Below are positions 37,712 through 48,838 of a stretch of DNA of 64,000 bases, one piece after another (position 1 is the stretch's first letter; each line of letters opens with the position of its first letter). The notes under the pieces are model-generated. The model saw only the letters and a program-made list of their open reading frames with translations, was not told the origin of the DNA and did no database searches. The stretch covers positions 14,644,001 to 14,708,000 of the forward strand of contig BSQZ01000005.1 in assembly GCA_033239005.1 (NCBI GenBank), written 5' to 3'. Made by a program: the position numbers and the translations under genes. The stretch comes from Lamellibrachia satsuma. Taxonomy: Eukaryota; Annelida; Polychaeta; Sabellida; Siboglinidae.

Positions 37712-39980
37712 TAGAGGCAGAGGTGTGGGAGGCAAAAGTGCAAGTGTGATTGCCTCCTACTGCCGTGACACTCTGATACATCATGCACTCTGGTTGTCAC
37801 TGCTTCTCACAAATCATTGGCTGCTAATAGACACCTTCCTGGAGACAGCCTTTCTGTCATGCCATCAGATCTCATGATTGTCTCCACTGGACATCCAAGT
37901 GACATTTGCTACACCATCGTCAAGCATTAGTAATATTTACTAAGCTTTAGAGGTTGTATTCAACCAGTTCCATCATTGCCCATAATTGATGTCCACCATT
38001 GTCCAGAATTGTGATATTTGCTTGGACATTACAGACAATCTGCTCATCAGGCAGCTGAATGTCAGAAAAAACTTGATATTGGGGAATACAATTGACAACT
38101 GGTTGAGGTGAAAGTGAACCAGTATGTCATAAGGGGGCATATCAAGCTACGTGTGCTGAAACAGATTGCAGAGGGAAATTGCTTGTGGGCGAACAATATC
38201 AGCTTTAGTTCTCATGCAGCATCCAATTAACCTTTGCCTGTCTAAAATCATAAAAGAAATGCTGTTGTGTTTTATCCTGTGTGGGAGGGCTGATTCGCTT
38301 GCACAATATAGGTTTTGATTGGTTTCTCATGAAACAATATAGTACCTGCTGACATACATACAACAGACCTGATCCCACAAACTGACGGCCTGCGGTTAGG
38401 ATTCACTGCACCTCATTGTGGCTAATCAAATAAATTCATTACACTACTAATTTTAAATAGTGCATGTCTTCATAATAATTATCTGTTATCAGAACAATCA
38501 AATACAAATAATTATACACCGGTAAGAAACATTTAATTTACCTTTTTTGTGTAATTATCACCTATGCCAATTGCTTTCCTGCTATGGGTGTTTGCTTCCT
38601 TAATTAATTGCTTCGTTATCATCTGCATCATTTTGGGCAAAACAGTTATTTTGTGACACCATCTAAGTCACATGGTCGCCTCTAAGCAATATCCTTGCAG
38701 GCTTTTGCCAAGTTTACATTCAGAAGTTGCTTTGCCCCATTGTAATACAGTGAGAGGATGTCTGATAACACTAAGCCAGTTACTGTAGTTGATTGTGTCA
38801 CTGCCCAGTACTGACTGAGTGCCTTGTTGCTGGACAATGTCCTCCCTGGTGTCATGTCATGCCACACCCTCTATGGCCTAAGATCAATTTGATTTTAGTA
38901 TAAAATCTAATACCTGGATTAGTGCCAGTGATGTGAATTAACATAATATAGGTGTTAAACTGACTTGTAGAGAGCCAGCTCTTCATGCAGCAGTCTTGTT
39001 GAAGACATGTCCGTGCATATTATGCAATGCCAATGTGTAATTTGCATTGAACAGTTGTGGTGTTGCAACCTTCAAGTGGATATAGTCCTCCATAACATCA
39101 GTGTCCTTTGATGTAGATTGCTGGTTATAATTATGCTGATCGGATCAGCAATAAGTGTGACTGTATTCAGTGCAGTATCATCACAGCCACAAACACTGAT
39201 CCAGGGTTCTCCATTCTTGGAATGGTTCTCTGCTCCACCTGCCAGCAACAGCGTTGCTCGGAGTCACAGGTGCAACATTTGCCAGATCCATTTATTTATA
39301 TCACTGCTATGCATATTGTGCATTTACACCATTGACTGGTCACTGTTGCATCAATTCATCAGCATCTATTAATCAAATGGTGCCATTAAAATGGCTATTT
39401 AGTTATGGCACGGTAAGCATGTGGTCTACAGGTAGTGAGTGGACAGCTTGCTCCTGGCTAATGCCGGTTTACATGCTCTGCTGAAAAACATTCTTGGAAA
39501 TGCATTCATATAGCGCTACTAAAGTGTGCTAAAAGGAAGATCAATGGAGCTTCAATATATATACATAATCTTCAAGATGTTTTTTATTAGAATACTGATA
39601 GTGTAGGATCCCGAATGCTTTGATGACATTTACCTAGTTGATTTCTTCTCATCAGAAGCATACCCCTGGATCTGTGCCTCAGTACATCCAATAATTAAGT
39701 GTGTAGTTATCTGTGTTTGATGCATTGTGTAATGTTTGTCACACATCTAGGTGGCTGTGTACCCAGGTTGTACCCAGGGCATATCTATAGGCCAGTGAGT
39801 ACAGGAGATAGCACTTACTTGGCATCTTATTGTCATCAACAGTATTGAAGTCAACTCCAATGTACTAATGACAATGGTCTCTCAGTCAGCATATACTTAC
39901 CAAGACAATACAGACTGTTACAATGAGACCCATAGGTTAATGCATTGGTTGATGTCATGTGTTAATGTCTTGGTTGATGT
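37712..39980. other. Non-coding, no feature recognised
   Basis: About 2.3 kb. The block at 38440-38660 is rich in TTATC/GATAA and TAATTA motifs. The ATG at about 39134 begins a short hydrophobic frame, discussed under rejected items. A doublet TTGGTTGATGTCATG occurs at about 39946 and 39971. Confidence 0.5.
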
Positions 39981-40317
39981 CATGGGCTAATAGGTAAAGT
40001 CATCCCCCAGGCATTACGCCTTAGGAAGCCATGAAGGCTTATATGGCCAGTGCTTAAACCTGGTTTCTATAGTGCGAAGCAACTTAGAGTGCAGTTTTAC
40101 TGACTCTCCTGGACGGGACACTAGTCCATCACAGGTACCTTCCAAACAGTGTTTGTACTCATTTGCAGCTGAGTAGACTGAGGCAAAGTAGGGTAAACGA
40201 AATTGCCTAAGCTTCGAAAACGAACCGTGACCAGTGTGGGTCTTGAACTCACAACCCTTGAATTTAAAGTCCAAGACCTTAACCACTAGGCCACGGCTGC
40301 CCCCCATGGGCTAATAG
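39981..40317 (-). mobile_element. tRNA-derived SINE (family A) with 13-bp target duplication
   Basis: The exact 13-bp repeat CATGGGCTAATAG lies at 39981-39993 and 40305-40317 and encloses a 311-bp element (39994-40304). On the minus strand the element starts GGGGCAGCCG with an A-box-like TGGCCTAGTGGTTAAGG and a B-box-like GAGTTCAAGACCC about 35 nt later, the layout of a tRNA-derived pol III promoter. The body includes TGATGGACTAGTGTCCCGTC, a phrase resembling the central part of many metazoan SINE/LINE tails. The perfect target duplication suggests a fairly recent insertion. Confidence 0.9.
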
Positions 40318-40625
40318 CTTGGAACATTCAGGAAAATGTTCTATATACTTTGCACATTGTCTGGGTGTTTTTAAATTGTGATTTCAAGAACCACATGTAT
40401 GTTATCTGTTTATTTCTTAAATCTCATTTGTCGAACAAACATGTAGCAAAGCAGACAATCTATCTGTCATCACCTGCGTTGTACTCAGTGTTATAAACAA
40501 CAGCTCTGCAAAAATAACCATCTGTTCCCTTGATAATCCAATTTCAAGGCTATTATTTTGTTATGCTATAGTAGCATAGAGCCTATTAGTTCTGCAATAT
40601 TTGTTGTGTAAAAATTATGTCTGGT
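40318..40625. other. Non-coding, no feature recognised
   Basis: Single-copy sequence. Confidence 0.5.
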
Positions 40626-40760
40626 TGATTATGAAGCCTCCTTGTCCAGCCAGGCCCTGGGTATCTGGGTGATTATGAAGCTTCCTTGTCCAGCCAGGCC
40701 CTGGGTATCTGGGTGATTATGAAGCCTCCTTGTCCAGCCAGGCCCTGGGTATCTGGGTGA
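40626..40760. repeat. Minisatellite, 44-bp unit, 3 copies
   Basis: Units contain GATTATGAAGCCTCCTTGTC, CAGCCAGGCCCTGGG and TATCTGGGT. They are nearly identical. Confidence 0.97.
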
Positions 40761-40863
40761 TTCACTTCACTTGGGATGTTCAGCTAAATATGCAGGGTAT
40801 GTGTAAAATGAGAAGTGCAATGAGGTATGTCATAGACTGTCTGCAGTGTTTTACCTGTGTCTT

Positions 40864-40932
40864 TTTGGTGTGTGCGGGCATGCGTGCGTACATTTGTGTG
40901 TGCAACTGCATGCAGTTGTGCGTGCATGCATG

Positions 40933-41005
<73 letters not shown>

Positions 41006-41010
41006 ATGCT
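40864..41010. repeat. (GT)n microsatellite with TGCG/TGCA flank
   Basis: About 33 GT dinucleotides at 40936-41003, preceded by alternating GTGCGTGCATGC sequence. A potential Z-DNA-forming tract. Confidence 0.98.
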
Positions 41011-41929
41011 CATTCATTACACTGATGCATGCACAGGTGCATGCACATTACGTACACTCGCGTACACACACACACATTTCGAATAAAAGGTGCATGTATT
41101 GATGGCCAGAGAGAGCTGATTCACACAGCAAATGTTAGCACTCAGACAAAACATGTTAAACTAGGGTTTCTGTTGTAATAAATACTGTACTAGTCGGCGT
41201 CACATTCAACCTACGTAATAGAATATGCCGTTTTCACAAAACCTGATGAAACATTTTGTGCAAGAGATCAATATACCAGTTCAGTAACAGTTACTTCATC
41301 AATTCAATGCAAAAAAATTATTAGAATAGTTGTTTTGAGTGAAAAACGTATGAATATTGAACGTCTAAACCATGTCGCACGAGACGGGGAAACAAGTTAA
41401 AATTCAACCTATATCTATGGCAAGCCATATTGACAATCTTTTTTATGTTACCACATTGTTCTAATTATTTCAACTTTTATAACAAGTCAGACTTGTCATA
41501 ACTCTTCCACACACTTTATAAAATACATACACAGATACTTGTATTGAATATATAACATTAATGTAGTTAATTGTTTTTTATTTAACACATTTTAATTATT
41601 CATATTTTAATGACAATACTGGCTTGCCACTCATCTTCCATAAAAGGGCAGTTCCTGTCATGTGGCCAAGAATGAGACATGCCCCAGCAGACACTCAATA
41701 ATAATGTCTGGTATTAAAGCATGCAAAGTCGTTTTTTATCTGGGTATGAATATCATAAAAGTGTTCCGTGCTATACTATATGTCAAAATATATTTTGCTC
41801 AGACAAGTCTCTGTCATTATTGTTGCAAACATAGGCTGTGGTGTCTATAACGTGAGATCAAGAGAGATTACAATGGGTTAAATTTAGGAATGGGTTGAAT
41901 TTGACACCAGTGACTCTATAGCACACATG
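41011..41929. other. AT-rich non-coding, no feature recognised
   Basis: No credible ORF. The array that follows begins at 41930. Confidence 0.5.
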
Positions 41930-42695
41930 TCTACTGGTACATCACTAACATGGTACATAGTCAATATTGATGTCTACTGGTACATCACTAACATGGTACA
42001 TAGTCAATATTGATGTCTACTGGTACATCACTAACATGGTACATCACTAACATGGTACATGGTCAATATTGATGTCTACTGGTACATCACTAACATGGTA
42101 CATAGTCAATATTGATGTCTACTGGTACATCACTAACATGGTACATAGTCAATATTGATGTGTACTGGTACATCACTAACATGGTACATAGTCAATATTG
42201 ATGTCTACTGGTACATCACTAACATGGTACATCACTAACATGGTACATGGTCAATATTGATGTCTACTGGTACATCACTAACATGGTACATAGTCAATAT
42301 TGATGTCTACTGGTACATCACTAACATGGTACATAGTCAATATTGATGTCTACTGGTGCATCACTAACATGGTACATCACTAACATGGTACATAGTCAAT
42401 AGTGATGTCTACTGGTGCATCACTAACATGGTACATAGTCAATATTGATGTCTACTGGTGCATCACTAACATGGTACATAGTCAATATTGATGTCTACTG
42501 GTACATCACTAACATGGTACATAGTCAATATTGATGTGTACTGGTACATCACTAACATGGTACATAGTCAATATTGATGTCTACTGGTGCATCACTAACA
42601 TGGTACATAGTCAATATTGGTGTCTACTGGTACATCACTAACATGGTACATAGTCAATATTGGTGTCTACTGGTACATCACTAACATGGTATATA
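41930..42695. repeat. Minisatellite, 43-bp unit, ~17 copies
   Basis: Units contain ACATGGTACATAGTCAATAT, TGATGTCTACTGG and TACATCACTA. Three units carry an extra 16-bp ACATGGTACATCACTA, a partial duplication spread at intervals of several units. ACATGGTACAT recurs as a short inverted motif. Confidence 0.97.
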
Positions 42696-43555
42696 GACAA
42701 TATAGATCAACCCTAACGTAGCTATAGCTGAAGCAATCCCAAACCAAAAGTTTCAAGTCTGTGATGTCTGCCATCATAGGTTCAAATGCAGTTGATCTGT
42801 GATTTGGATTATTATGCAAACTAAAATTGTAGTAAAAGTAGCTGAGTTACCTGACTTTGTCCAGGAGAAAAGGCAGCCACTGCAAGTTATGACTCTGCAC
42901 TACCCAGTCATGTTTGGTAGGGCCAAAAACCATGTGTAACTGCTGCTTTCACAAAGTGTTCGTATCGTATGAAGGAATTGACGTGGACATTCAACATAGA
43001 TCACATAACTCTGAACAGTCGTTGAAAACATGCGTTACAAACAACTGTACATAAGTACAAACTACTGTTGTTCAGAATTATGTAATCTTTGTCAAATGTC
43101 CACATAAATTCCTTTGTAAATGTAAGCTCTGTATATGAGCAGTACATACTAGAAGCTCCACATGTAACGCCAGGCATACATTGCTAAACCTTTGTGACAA
43201 TTCCCACACTTGTGTGGCTGGGTCAGTATACGTTAGTCCAGTTGGTTCAACAACATTGCCTAAATCAACACCCAGCTGGGTTTTGTTGAATTGTAGACCA
43301 GCATACACTGCATGACTGATCAAGTTTGTGTAAAATAAACACACAACTGGCAACAAATGTAGCATTGTAGGCCAGGCATTACATGCTTTCATTGTGTGTG
43401 GCATGTTTCATTATCGCCTTCCACCTGCAGACTGTACAATAAGGTACTGTTTCCTGATAACTGTAGTTGCACTATCCTCAGAGATAATCTGTGTGGTCAG
43501 CTGGCTAGCAGCTAGCCCCAAGGTATGTGCACTGCCTTCTTTTCTATGTAGGCTA
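42696..43555. other. Non-coding, no feature recognised
   Basis: Single-copy sequence. The minus-strand 108-codon frame at 43078-43404 has no recognisable domain. Confidence 0.5.
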
Positions 43556-43632
43556 CAGGGGTAAGACCACAGTTGACCTTCCTGTTTATTGTTTCACACG
43601 AATGTAAGGCATATTAAATTGTAATATGTGAT

Positions 43633-44721
43633 TTAACCATTTCAGTACGACAGGCCGGTATACTGGCATCGCGGTGTGTGACGCTACAGTACGACAGGCC
43701 GGTATACCGGCATTGGCTACGTTCACCATTTAAATCGCTTTTACTCATAATTATCCACTAAGTGGAGCCACTTGTTATATATAGCTATCATGGTGAATGA
43801 ATTAGCTATTCGGTAGCGGCAATCGTTTATTATCGCTCAATATCATTTTACGGAGATTTTCGCGTTTTTTAATGATGGATTATCAAAATCTGCTATAGCC
43901 GCAATGGCAGACGGCATTACTTCAACTGACGGTTTACCGCCGTATGTTTTGGACGGATTATTTGATAGTTTTAGGGACGAATCTTTGTCGGATGCTGACG
44001 ATCGAAACAACAATGATGTTAGCGAACTTAGCGACCAAGCCAGTGGCAAAACGGATACTGACAGCTGGAGTATTTTTGATGGCTACTTGGACATAAGTGA
44101 TGATGAATGTGACGGTGTAAACGCCGAGGATGAGCTGCGCACTGTACTATCAATGGCAATGCTGGATGATGCATAGTTTAATTTTTGTTAGAAGAAAAAT
44201 GTGTCTGAGAATCCGTCAAAATGCAAAGTTTGATTGGAATCGGTCCAGTAGCGATGAATGTGTAAGTAAATATACAAATGAACACTTCTGTCATATATGT
44301 TTAAAATACAGATAAATAACTTGTTTTTTACTTTCTCATACTCCACAAAATGTACTTTATATTGTATTTTGTATCATAGTACACTCCTGTAGCATGATCA
44401 ACAGGAGTAGTTTACATTAAATATGTACATTGTCGTTGCCATTGGCACACAACTGCGTTCAGCAACCGCAAAAACGTTGAAACCGTGGTGGCCATCTTGG
44501 ATTGCTGGTTACCATGACAACGAAATGTAAAATGATAATGCTCATTTTACTCGCTGATTATCGTACTTTCAGAATATATATATAATATTCCTATTCATAA
44601 AATGCATTTTTGTTGCTGAAATCTTGACTTGAAGTGATGCAGTCGATTTCCTTGCATATTCACTGGGAATGCAGTATTCAGTGGTTACAGCAGATCAGGG
44701 CTGTAGTACTGAAATGGTTAA
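43633..44721 (+). mobile_element. piggyBac-like DNA transposon, 1081 bp, with TTAA target duplication
   Basis: TTAA at 43633-43636 is followed by CCATTTCAGTAC. The other end reads GTACTGAAATGG followed by TTAA at 44718-44721. These are perfect 12-bp terminal inverted repeats flanked by TTAA, the hallmark of piggyBac insertion. A 27-bp subterminal direct repeat (43643-43669 and 43687-43713, one mismatch) contains the 14-bp palindrome GCCGGTATACCGGC in its second copy. With about 1.1 kb and one short ORF it is non-autonomous. Confidence 0.88.
43904..44176 (+). pseudogene. Acidic 90-aa ORF inside the piggyBac-like element
   Basis: The ATG at 43904 opens 90 codons ending DDA-stop. The product is strongly acidic, with an Asp/Ser-rich middle (about residues 24-80) including DESLSDADD and DISDDECDG. 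piggyBac transposases commonly begin with a D/E-rich disordered region before the DDE catalytic domain. No catalytic domain, zinc-binding tail or continuation was found before the 3' inverted repeat. I infer it is the N-terminal remnant of a transposase left by internal deletion. It could instead be a short ORF with a role of its own. Translation alone does not prove either. There is an in-frame stop shortly upstream, so 43904 is the only reasonable start. Confidence 0.55.
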
Positions 44722-45095
44722 ACAATTCATATGATGTGACATCAGTGCACTTCAGCAGGCATATAATCACAGGTTTGTTTATAGAAGCTATTGACTGTGA
44801 AATGGTAATTTTTTTGAGAGTTTAACAGTCGGAGGGATTTATGGGAATTTTTCTGCTATGGGCCACGTGGACGCATGAATACATGGCTATTTTTGTCAAA
44901 ATTGATGGGCATCGCACGTCGGGGCATTTTAAAAGAGCTAGAAGTGCGATTTTGACAAAACTTGGTCAGCATGTCAATGAGATGATGGCAGTTGCTGCGA
45001 AAAAAATTTATGGTCCCGTTTTCTTATAATCGGACAAAATGTTAACATGGCCACCAATGCAATTGTGTACGGTGGTCTGCCCCCTGCAGGAGTCC

Positions 45096-45296
45096 TGCAT
45101 GGACAACCCACTGGCCATTCTTGCAAGTCCACCTCATGTACAGAGACGTGTTTACCCACAAGCAACACCAGACATGACCAATATTGACACTACACCAGTT
45201 CCTGTAGATTTGCTGTCATCCCAGTAAATTATCACATTGACAAATATGTGATTTCTCAGCACCATCAGTGATGACAGACTGTTGTCATGACAGGGA
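45096..45296. other. Non-coding link to next arrays
   Basis: Single-copy sequence between the dispersed repeat and the 25-bp array. Confidence 0.5.
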
Positions 45297-45600
45297 CTGG
45301 AGAGGGTGGTCATAACAAGAGGGGGAGAGGGTGGTCATAACAAGAGGGGGAGAGGGTGGTCATAACAAGAGGGGGAGAAGGTGGTCATAACAAGAGGGGG
45401 AGAAGGTGGTCATAACAAGAGGGGGAGAAGGTGGTCATAACAAGAGGGGGAGAAGGTGGTCATAACAAGAGGGGGAGAGGGTCGTCATAACAAGAGGGGA
45501 ATATGGTCATAACAAGAGAGGGAGAGGGTCGTCATAACAAGAGAGGGGAAGAATGGTCATAACAAGAGAGGGAGAGGGTGGTCATAACAAGAGGGGGAGA
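45297..45600. repeat. Minisatellite, 25-bp purine-rich unit, ~12 copies
   Basis: Units contain GGTGGTCATAACAAGAGG and GGGAGAG. Later units are length-variable with AGAGAGGGAGAGGGTCG variants. Confidence 0.95.
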
Positions 45601-46462
45601 TGTTGTAGGCCCCACTACACACCCACAAATGTTGTAGGCCCCACTACACACCCACAAATGTTGTAGGCCCCGCTACACACCCACGCAGGTTGTAGGCCCC
45701 ACTACCCACCCATGCAGGTTGTAGGTCCTATTACGCACGTACACAGGTTGCAGGCCCCAATACACTCCCACATAGGTTGTAAGCCCTACTTCACACCCAC
45801 ACAGGTTGTAGGCCCCACTACACACCCACACAGGTTGTAGGCCCCACTACACACCCACACAGGTTGTAGGCTCCACTACACACCCACACAGGTTGTAGGC
45901 TCCACTACACACCCACACAGGTTGTAGGCCCCACTACACACCCACACAGGTTGTAGGCCCCACTACACACCCACACAGGTTGTAGGCTCCACTACACACC
46001 CACACAGGTTGTAGGCCCCACTACACACCCACACAGGTTGTAGGCTCCACTACACACCCACACAGGTTGTAGGCTCCACTACACACCCACACAGGTTGTA
46101 AGCCCTACTTCACACCCACACAGGTTGTAGGCCCCACTACACACCCACACAGGTTGTAGGCTCCACTACACACCCACACAGGTTGTAGGCTCCACTACAC
46201 ACCCACACAGGTTGTAGGCCCCACTACACACCCACACAGGTTGTAGGCTCCACTACACACCCACACAGGTTGTAGGCCCCACTACACACCCACACAGGTT
46301 GTAGGCTCCACTACACACCCACACAGGTTGTAGGCCCCACTACACACCTACACAGGTTGTAGGCTCCACTACACACCCACACAGGTTGTAGGCCCCACTA
46401 CACACCCACACAGGTTGTAGGCTCCACTACACACTCACGCAGGTTGTAGGACCCAATACACA
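45601..46462. repeat. Minisatellite, 29-bp unit, ~30 copies
   Basis: Units contain GTTGTAGGCCCCACTACAC and ACCCACACAG. GGCCCC and GGCTCC variants alternate. A block including the unusual AAGCCCTACTTCACAC unit occurs twice (about 45779 and 46099), showing amplification of a multi-unit block. It directly abuts the purine-rich array and has the opposite strand bias. Confidence 0.97.
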
Positions 46463-46754
46463 CCTGTGGTCTGTCTGCCAAGAATCCTCAGCTGCCCGGT
46501 TAAATTATTTTATTTAGCTGTTGGTGTCTTTAGCTGCCATTACATGAAGGCAGGACTAACTGTAGCTGTTAGAGTACAGTCATGGCTATCTAGACATGGC
46601 TATGCAGACATGGCCAATATATATAATCCTTAGATCAGGTGGGTTTTTTCATTGGTCAAATTAATTGTGCCAATCTCGAAATCATTGTGTCCAAATATAG
46701 ATGAATGAGAGCTATGAAGTGTAGACCTAGTTCTTCTGATGTCATGCTTCTCAG
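46463..46754. other. Non-coding, no feature recognised
   Basis: Single-copy sequence with triple ATGGCTAT/GACATGG motifs near 46585-46620. Confidence 0.5.
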
Positions 46755-46858
46755 AGATGTTGAAATGGCGTTGGAATGAACAGGTCTGTCAGGGGTGAAG
46801 TGTGAAGCACTTTGAGCAGTCCTAAGGACTGGATACCACGCTATATAAGAACTTACCT
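46755..46858 (+). mobile_element. SINE family B, 3' fragment
   Basis: Matches the 3' part of the SINE at 32079-32392: TGGAATGAACAGGTCTG, CAGGGGTGAAGTGTGAAG, CACTTTGAGCAGTCC and the end ACGCTATATAAGAACTTAC. The tRNA head is absent. Confidence 0.85.
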
Positions 46859-46934
46859 TTTACTTACCCTTTGCTTCTGTTTTGTAGTTGTCATTAGTTA
46901 GGCTTGGCTGCACGTGTGTATGTGCGTGCTTTTT

Positions 46935-47077
46935 GTGTGTGTGCGTGCGTGCGTGTGTGCCTTATGTGCGTGTGTACCTTATGTGCGTGTGTGCCTTATG
47001 TGCATGTGTACCTTATGTGCGTGTGTGCCTTATGTGCGTGTGTACCTTATGTGCGTGTGTACCTTATGTGCGTGTGT
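46935..47077. repeat. Minisatellite, 17-bp unit, ~8 copies
   Basis: GTGCGTGTGTGCCTTAT and GTGCGTGTGTACCTTAT units alternate. Confidence 0.95.
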
Positions 47078-47529
47078 GCGTTTGTATGTATGTGTTGTGT
47101 GTCTGTACATGCTTACATGCCTGCATGTGACGTTGTATTCCTATGACAAACAGAGTCTACCTGGTAGCAGCACCAAAACATGTTATGTACTTATCCTGAT
47201 TAGTCTGTTTTTATCTTATTGATCTTAACCATCCAGGGTCTTGTAACACCCTTCTTCCTAAGTGTTACCTGGCTGTGCCTGGGCCATGCAGGGTAATGTT
47301 GATGATGTATAAGAACAAGGAGAGGGATAATTCCCTATTGAGAACTATTGTGTTTCTGTCCAGGATTCGCTTTGATGCTGGTATTATATAATCAGTCTTT
47401 TTCTTTATATTCCCTTAGTATAAATATTCAAGCAGAACTGTCTTGCTTGGCTTCACCAGGCTATTTTCAGACTTTCTTTTTACATATCTGTGCAGTTGAC
47501 TGCTGCTGACATTGTAAAATAACTGGTTC
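47078..47529. other. Non-coding, no feature recognised
   Basis: Single-copy sequence. Confidence 0.5.
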
Positions 47530-47605
47530 GACAGCCAGGATTGAACCTGGAACAGTTAGATAACTGAGCATTCACTTTATGACAACATAACTGCATCAGT
47601 TTTGT
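47530..47605 (-). other. Possible decayed tRNA-like (SINE head) sequence
   Basis: On the minus strand CCAGGTTCAATCCTGG supplies a B box (GGTTCAATCC) inside a short hairpin, and TGATGCAGTTATG about 40 nt upstream could be a decayed A box. It is too degenerate to call a tRNA gene. Confidence 0.3.
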
Positions 47606-48313
47606 GTGAATCACAGCTGTTTACGAGTTGTGGGTTTATGTGTCTGACTTAAAGGTTATAATGGTGCACATGGTGATACACCAATACCAACTACTCATGT
47701 TCCAATAACACTTAAACAACCAGTAATCACTTTAGTGTTGGTGCATGTGCATACCTGATTACCTGTATACTTGCAGGTGCAGCCATGCAAACACGCATGC
47801 ATGCACGCATGCACGCACACACACACACACACATTCAGATTGTAAGAGTGCTGTCTGGTGAAAGAACAAATACAATGGAAACAGCCAGCAAGAGACATTT
47901 GCATAGTGATTAGTCTAAGAGGTAAATGTCACATTGATTGGAGAATGGCCATTTGACATACAGGTGTGATTATTGGATAACATCAAAGTGTAATCTAATT
48001 TGACAAAGGGAACAGCTACAGTATAATAAAGCCTGCTCTAGCAGAAACTAAATTACATTCACCTGGACATAATGGTTAATGTTACATAATTGACAAATTG
48101 TCCTATCTTAACATTGTCCACTAAATATTCAGATCTAACTGACTACAGTTTGTTTACATATATAGCTTGGCCTTTTTATAAATGTTATTATTGGTAGATA
48201 CTAAGAACTGTGAAAGTTAAAGACTATTTATAAGAACATAGAAGTGATCTCAAATTGTTGAGATCAAATCCTGAAAAGTAAAAAATATATTAACTTATTT
48301 AGAAATTTAATAA
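47606..48313. other. Non-coding; short (AC)n/(GCAT)n tract
   Basis: An alternating CACGCATGCATGCACG and (AC)n tract lies at about 47788-47833. Otherwise AT-rich with nothing recognisable. Confidence 0.5.
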
Positions 48314-48436
48314 GTTGTTTACCTGTCAACAAATTTGTTGGTATTTGCCGAATATTTTGGCTGACTCGTTCGGCCTTTGTCAGTCTGATGACGAAGGCCG
48401 AATGAGTAGCAACAAGTTTCTTGAGAGGTAAACAAC
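48314..48436. repeat. Compound inverted repeat, 123 bp
   Basis: The outer arms at 48314-48340 and 48410-48436 are complementary at 24 of 27 positions. Inner arms CTCGTTCGGCCTTTGTCA (48365-48382) and TGACGAAGGCCGAATGAG (48389-48406) are complementary except at two positions. The whole can fold into one long hairpin. The right arm shares AGTTTCTTGAGAGGTAA with the inverted repeat at 19789-19897. It looks like a small foldback or MITE-type element. The GCCGAA and CTGATGA motifs recall Penelope-like element termini, but I cannot confirm that. Confidence 0.75.
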
Positions 48437-48804
48437 ATGTGAGATGCAACAATCCAAAAAACGAGAACTACCCATTCAGGGGTTAGTAAGAAATACTTGT
48501 ATATCAATATCCTGGCCTAACATGACACATTCTATCCAAGAACTTATGGAGAACCACTTATAATGACTGAGTTGTTGATAAAACTTGAATGAACTACATC
48601 CTGGATGAGTTGATATACTACATTGTGTATCATCCCTGTGACACATACACACATGTACACATACACACATGTACACATGCATCATCGTGTGTCACATGAC
48701 ATGTTCGACTGGTGTTCAAAGCCTTTACAGGTACAAGACTGTCAAACAGCGGCGTATATAGAAATTTACAAAGAGGAGGCCAGGTTTAGTCACCCTTTAG
48801 TTTA
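48437..48804. other. Non-coding; short CACATGTACACATACA repeat
   Basis: A tandem CACACATGTACACATA tract lies at 48645-48680. Nothing else was recognised. Confidence 0.5.
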
Positions 48805-48838
48805 CCATGCTACTTTGTAGCCCATGCTACCATGTAGC
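48805..48838. repeat. 17-bp minisatellite, left remnant (2 units)
   Basis: CATGTAGCCCATGCTAC-type units interrupted by the hAT-like element. The array resumes at 50087. Confidence 0.85.

Larger units (their letters stand above)
43556..45095 (+). mobile_element. Unclassified dispersed repeat, copy B (interrupted)
   Basis: The left part, AAGACCACAGTTGACCTTCC to about 43610, and the right part, ATTGATGGGCATC (about 44902) through GGCCACCAATGCAATT to about 45090, match copy A at 29650-29915. Between them lie a piggyBac-like element (43637-44717) and extra host-repeat sequence at 44722-44900 that copy A lacks. A 62-codon frame at 44841-45029 runs through the conserved right part but is not conserved in copy A, so I do not call it a gene. 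Confidence 0.75.

Noticed and set aside
39118..39372. Hydrophobic N-terminus as a candidate Egfr exon 1 / signal peptide
   Set aside because: The frame has no ATG until about 39134, no clear phase-1 donor or supporting context was seen, and short hydrophobic frames are common by chance in 60 kb.
44841..45029. 62-codon ORF in the dispersed repeat as a transposase piece
   Set aside because: The frame is broken in the homologous copy at 29.7 kb and no family motif is visible.
47530..47605. tRNA gene on the minus strand
   Set aside because: Only a B-box-like hairpin is convincing. No full cloverleaf with acceptor stem could be drawn.
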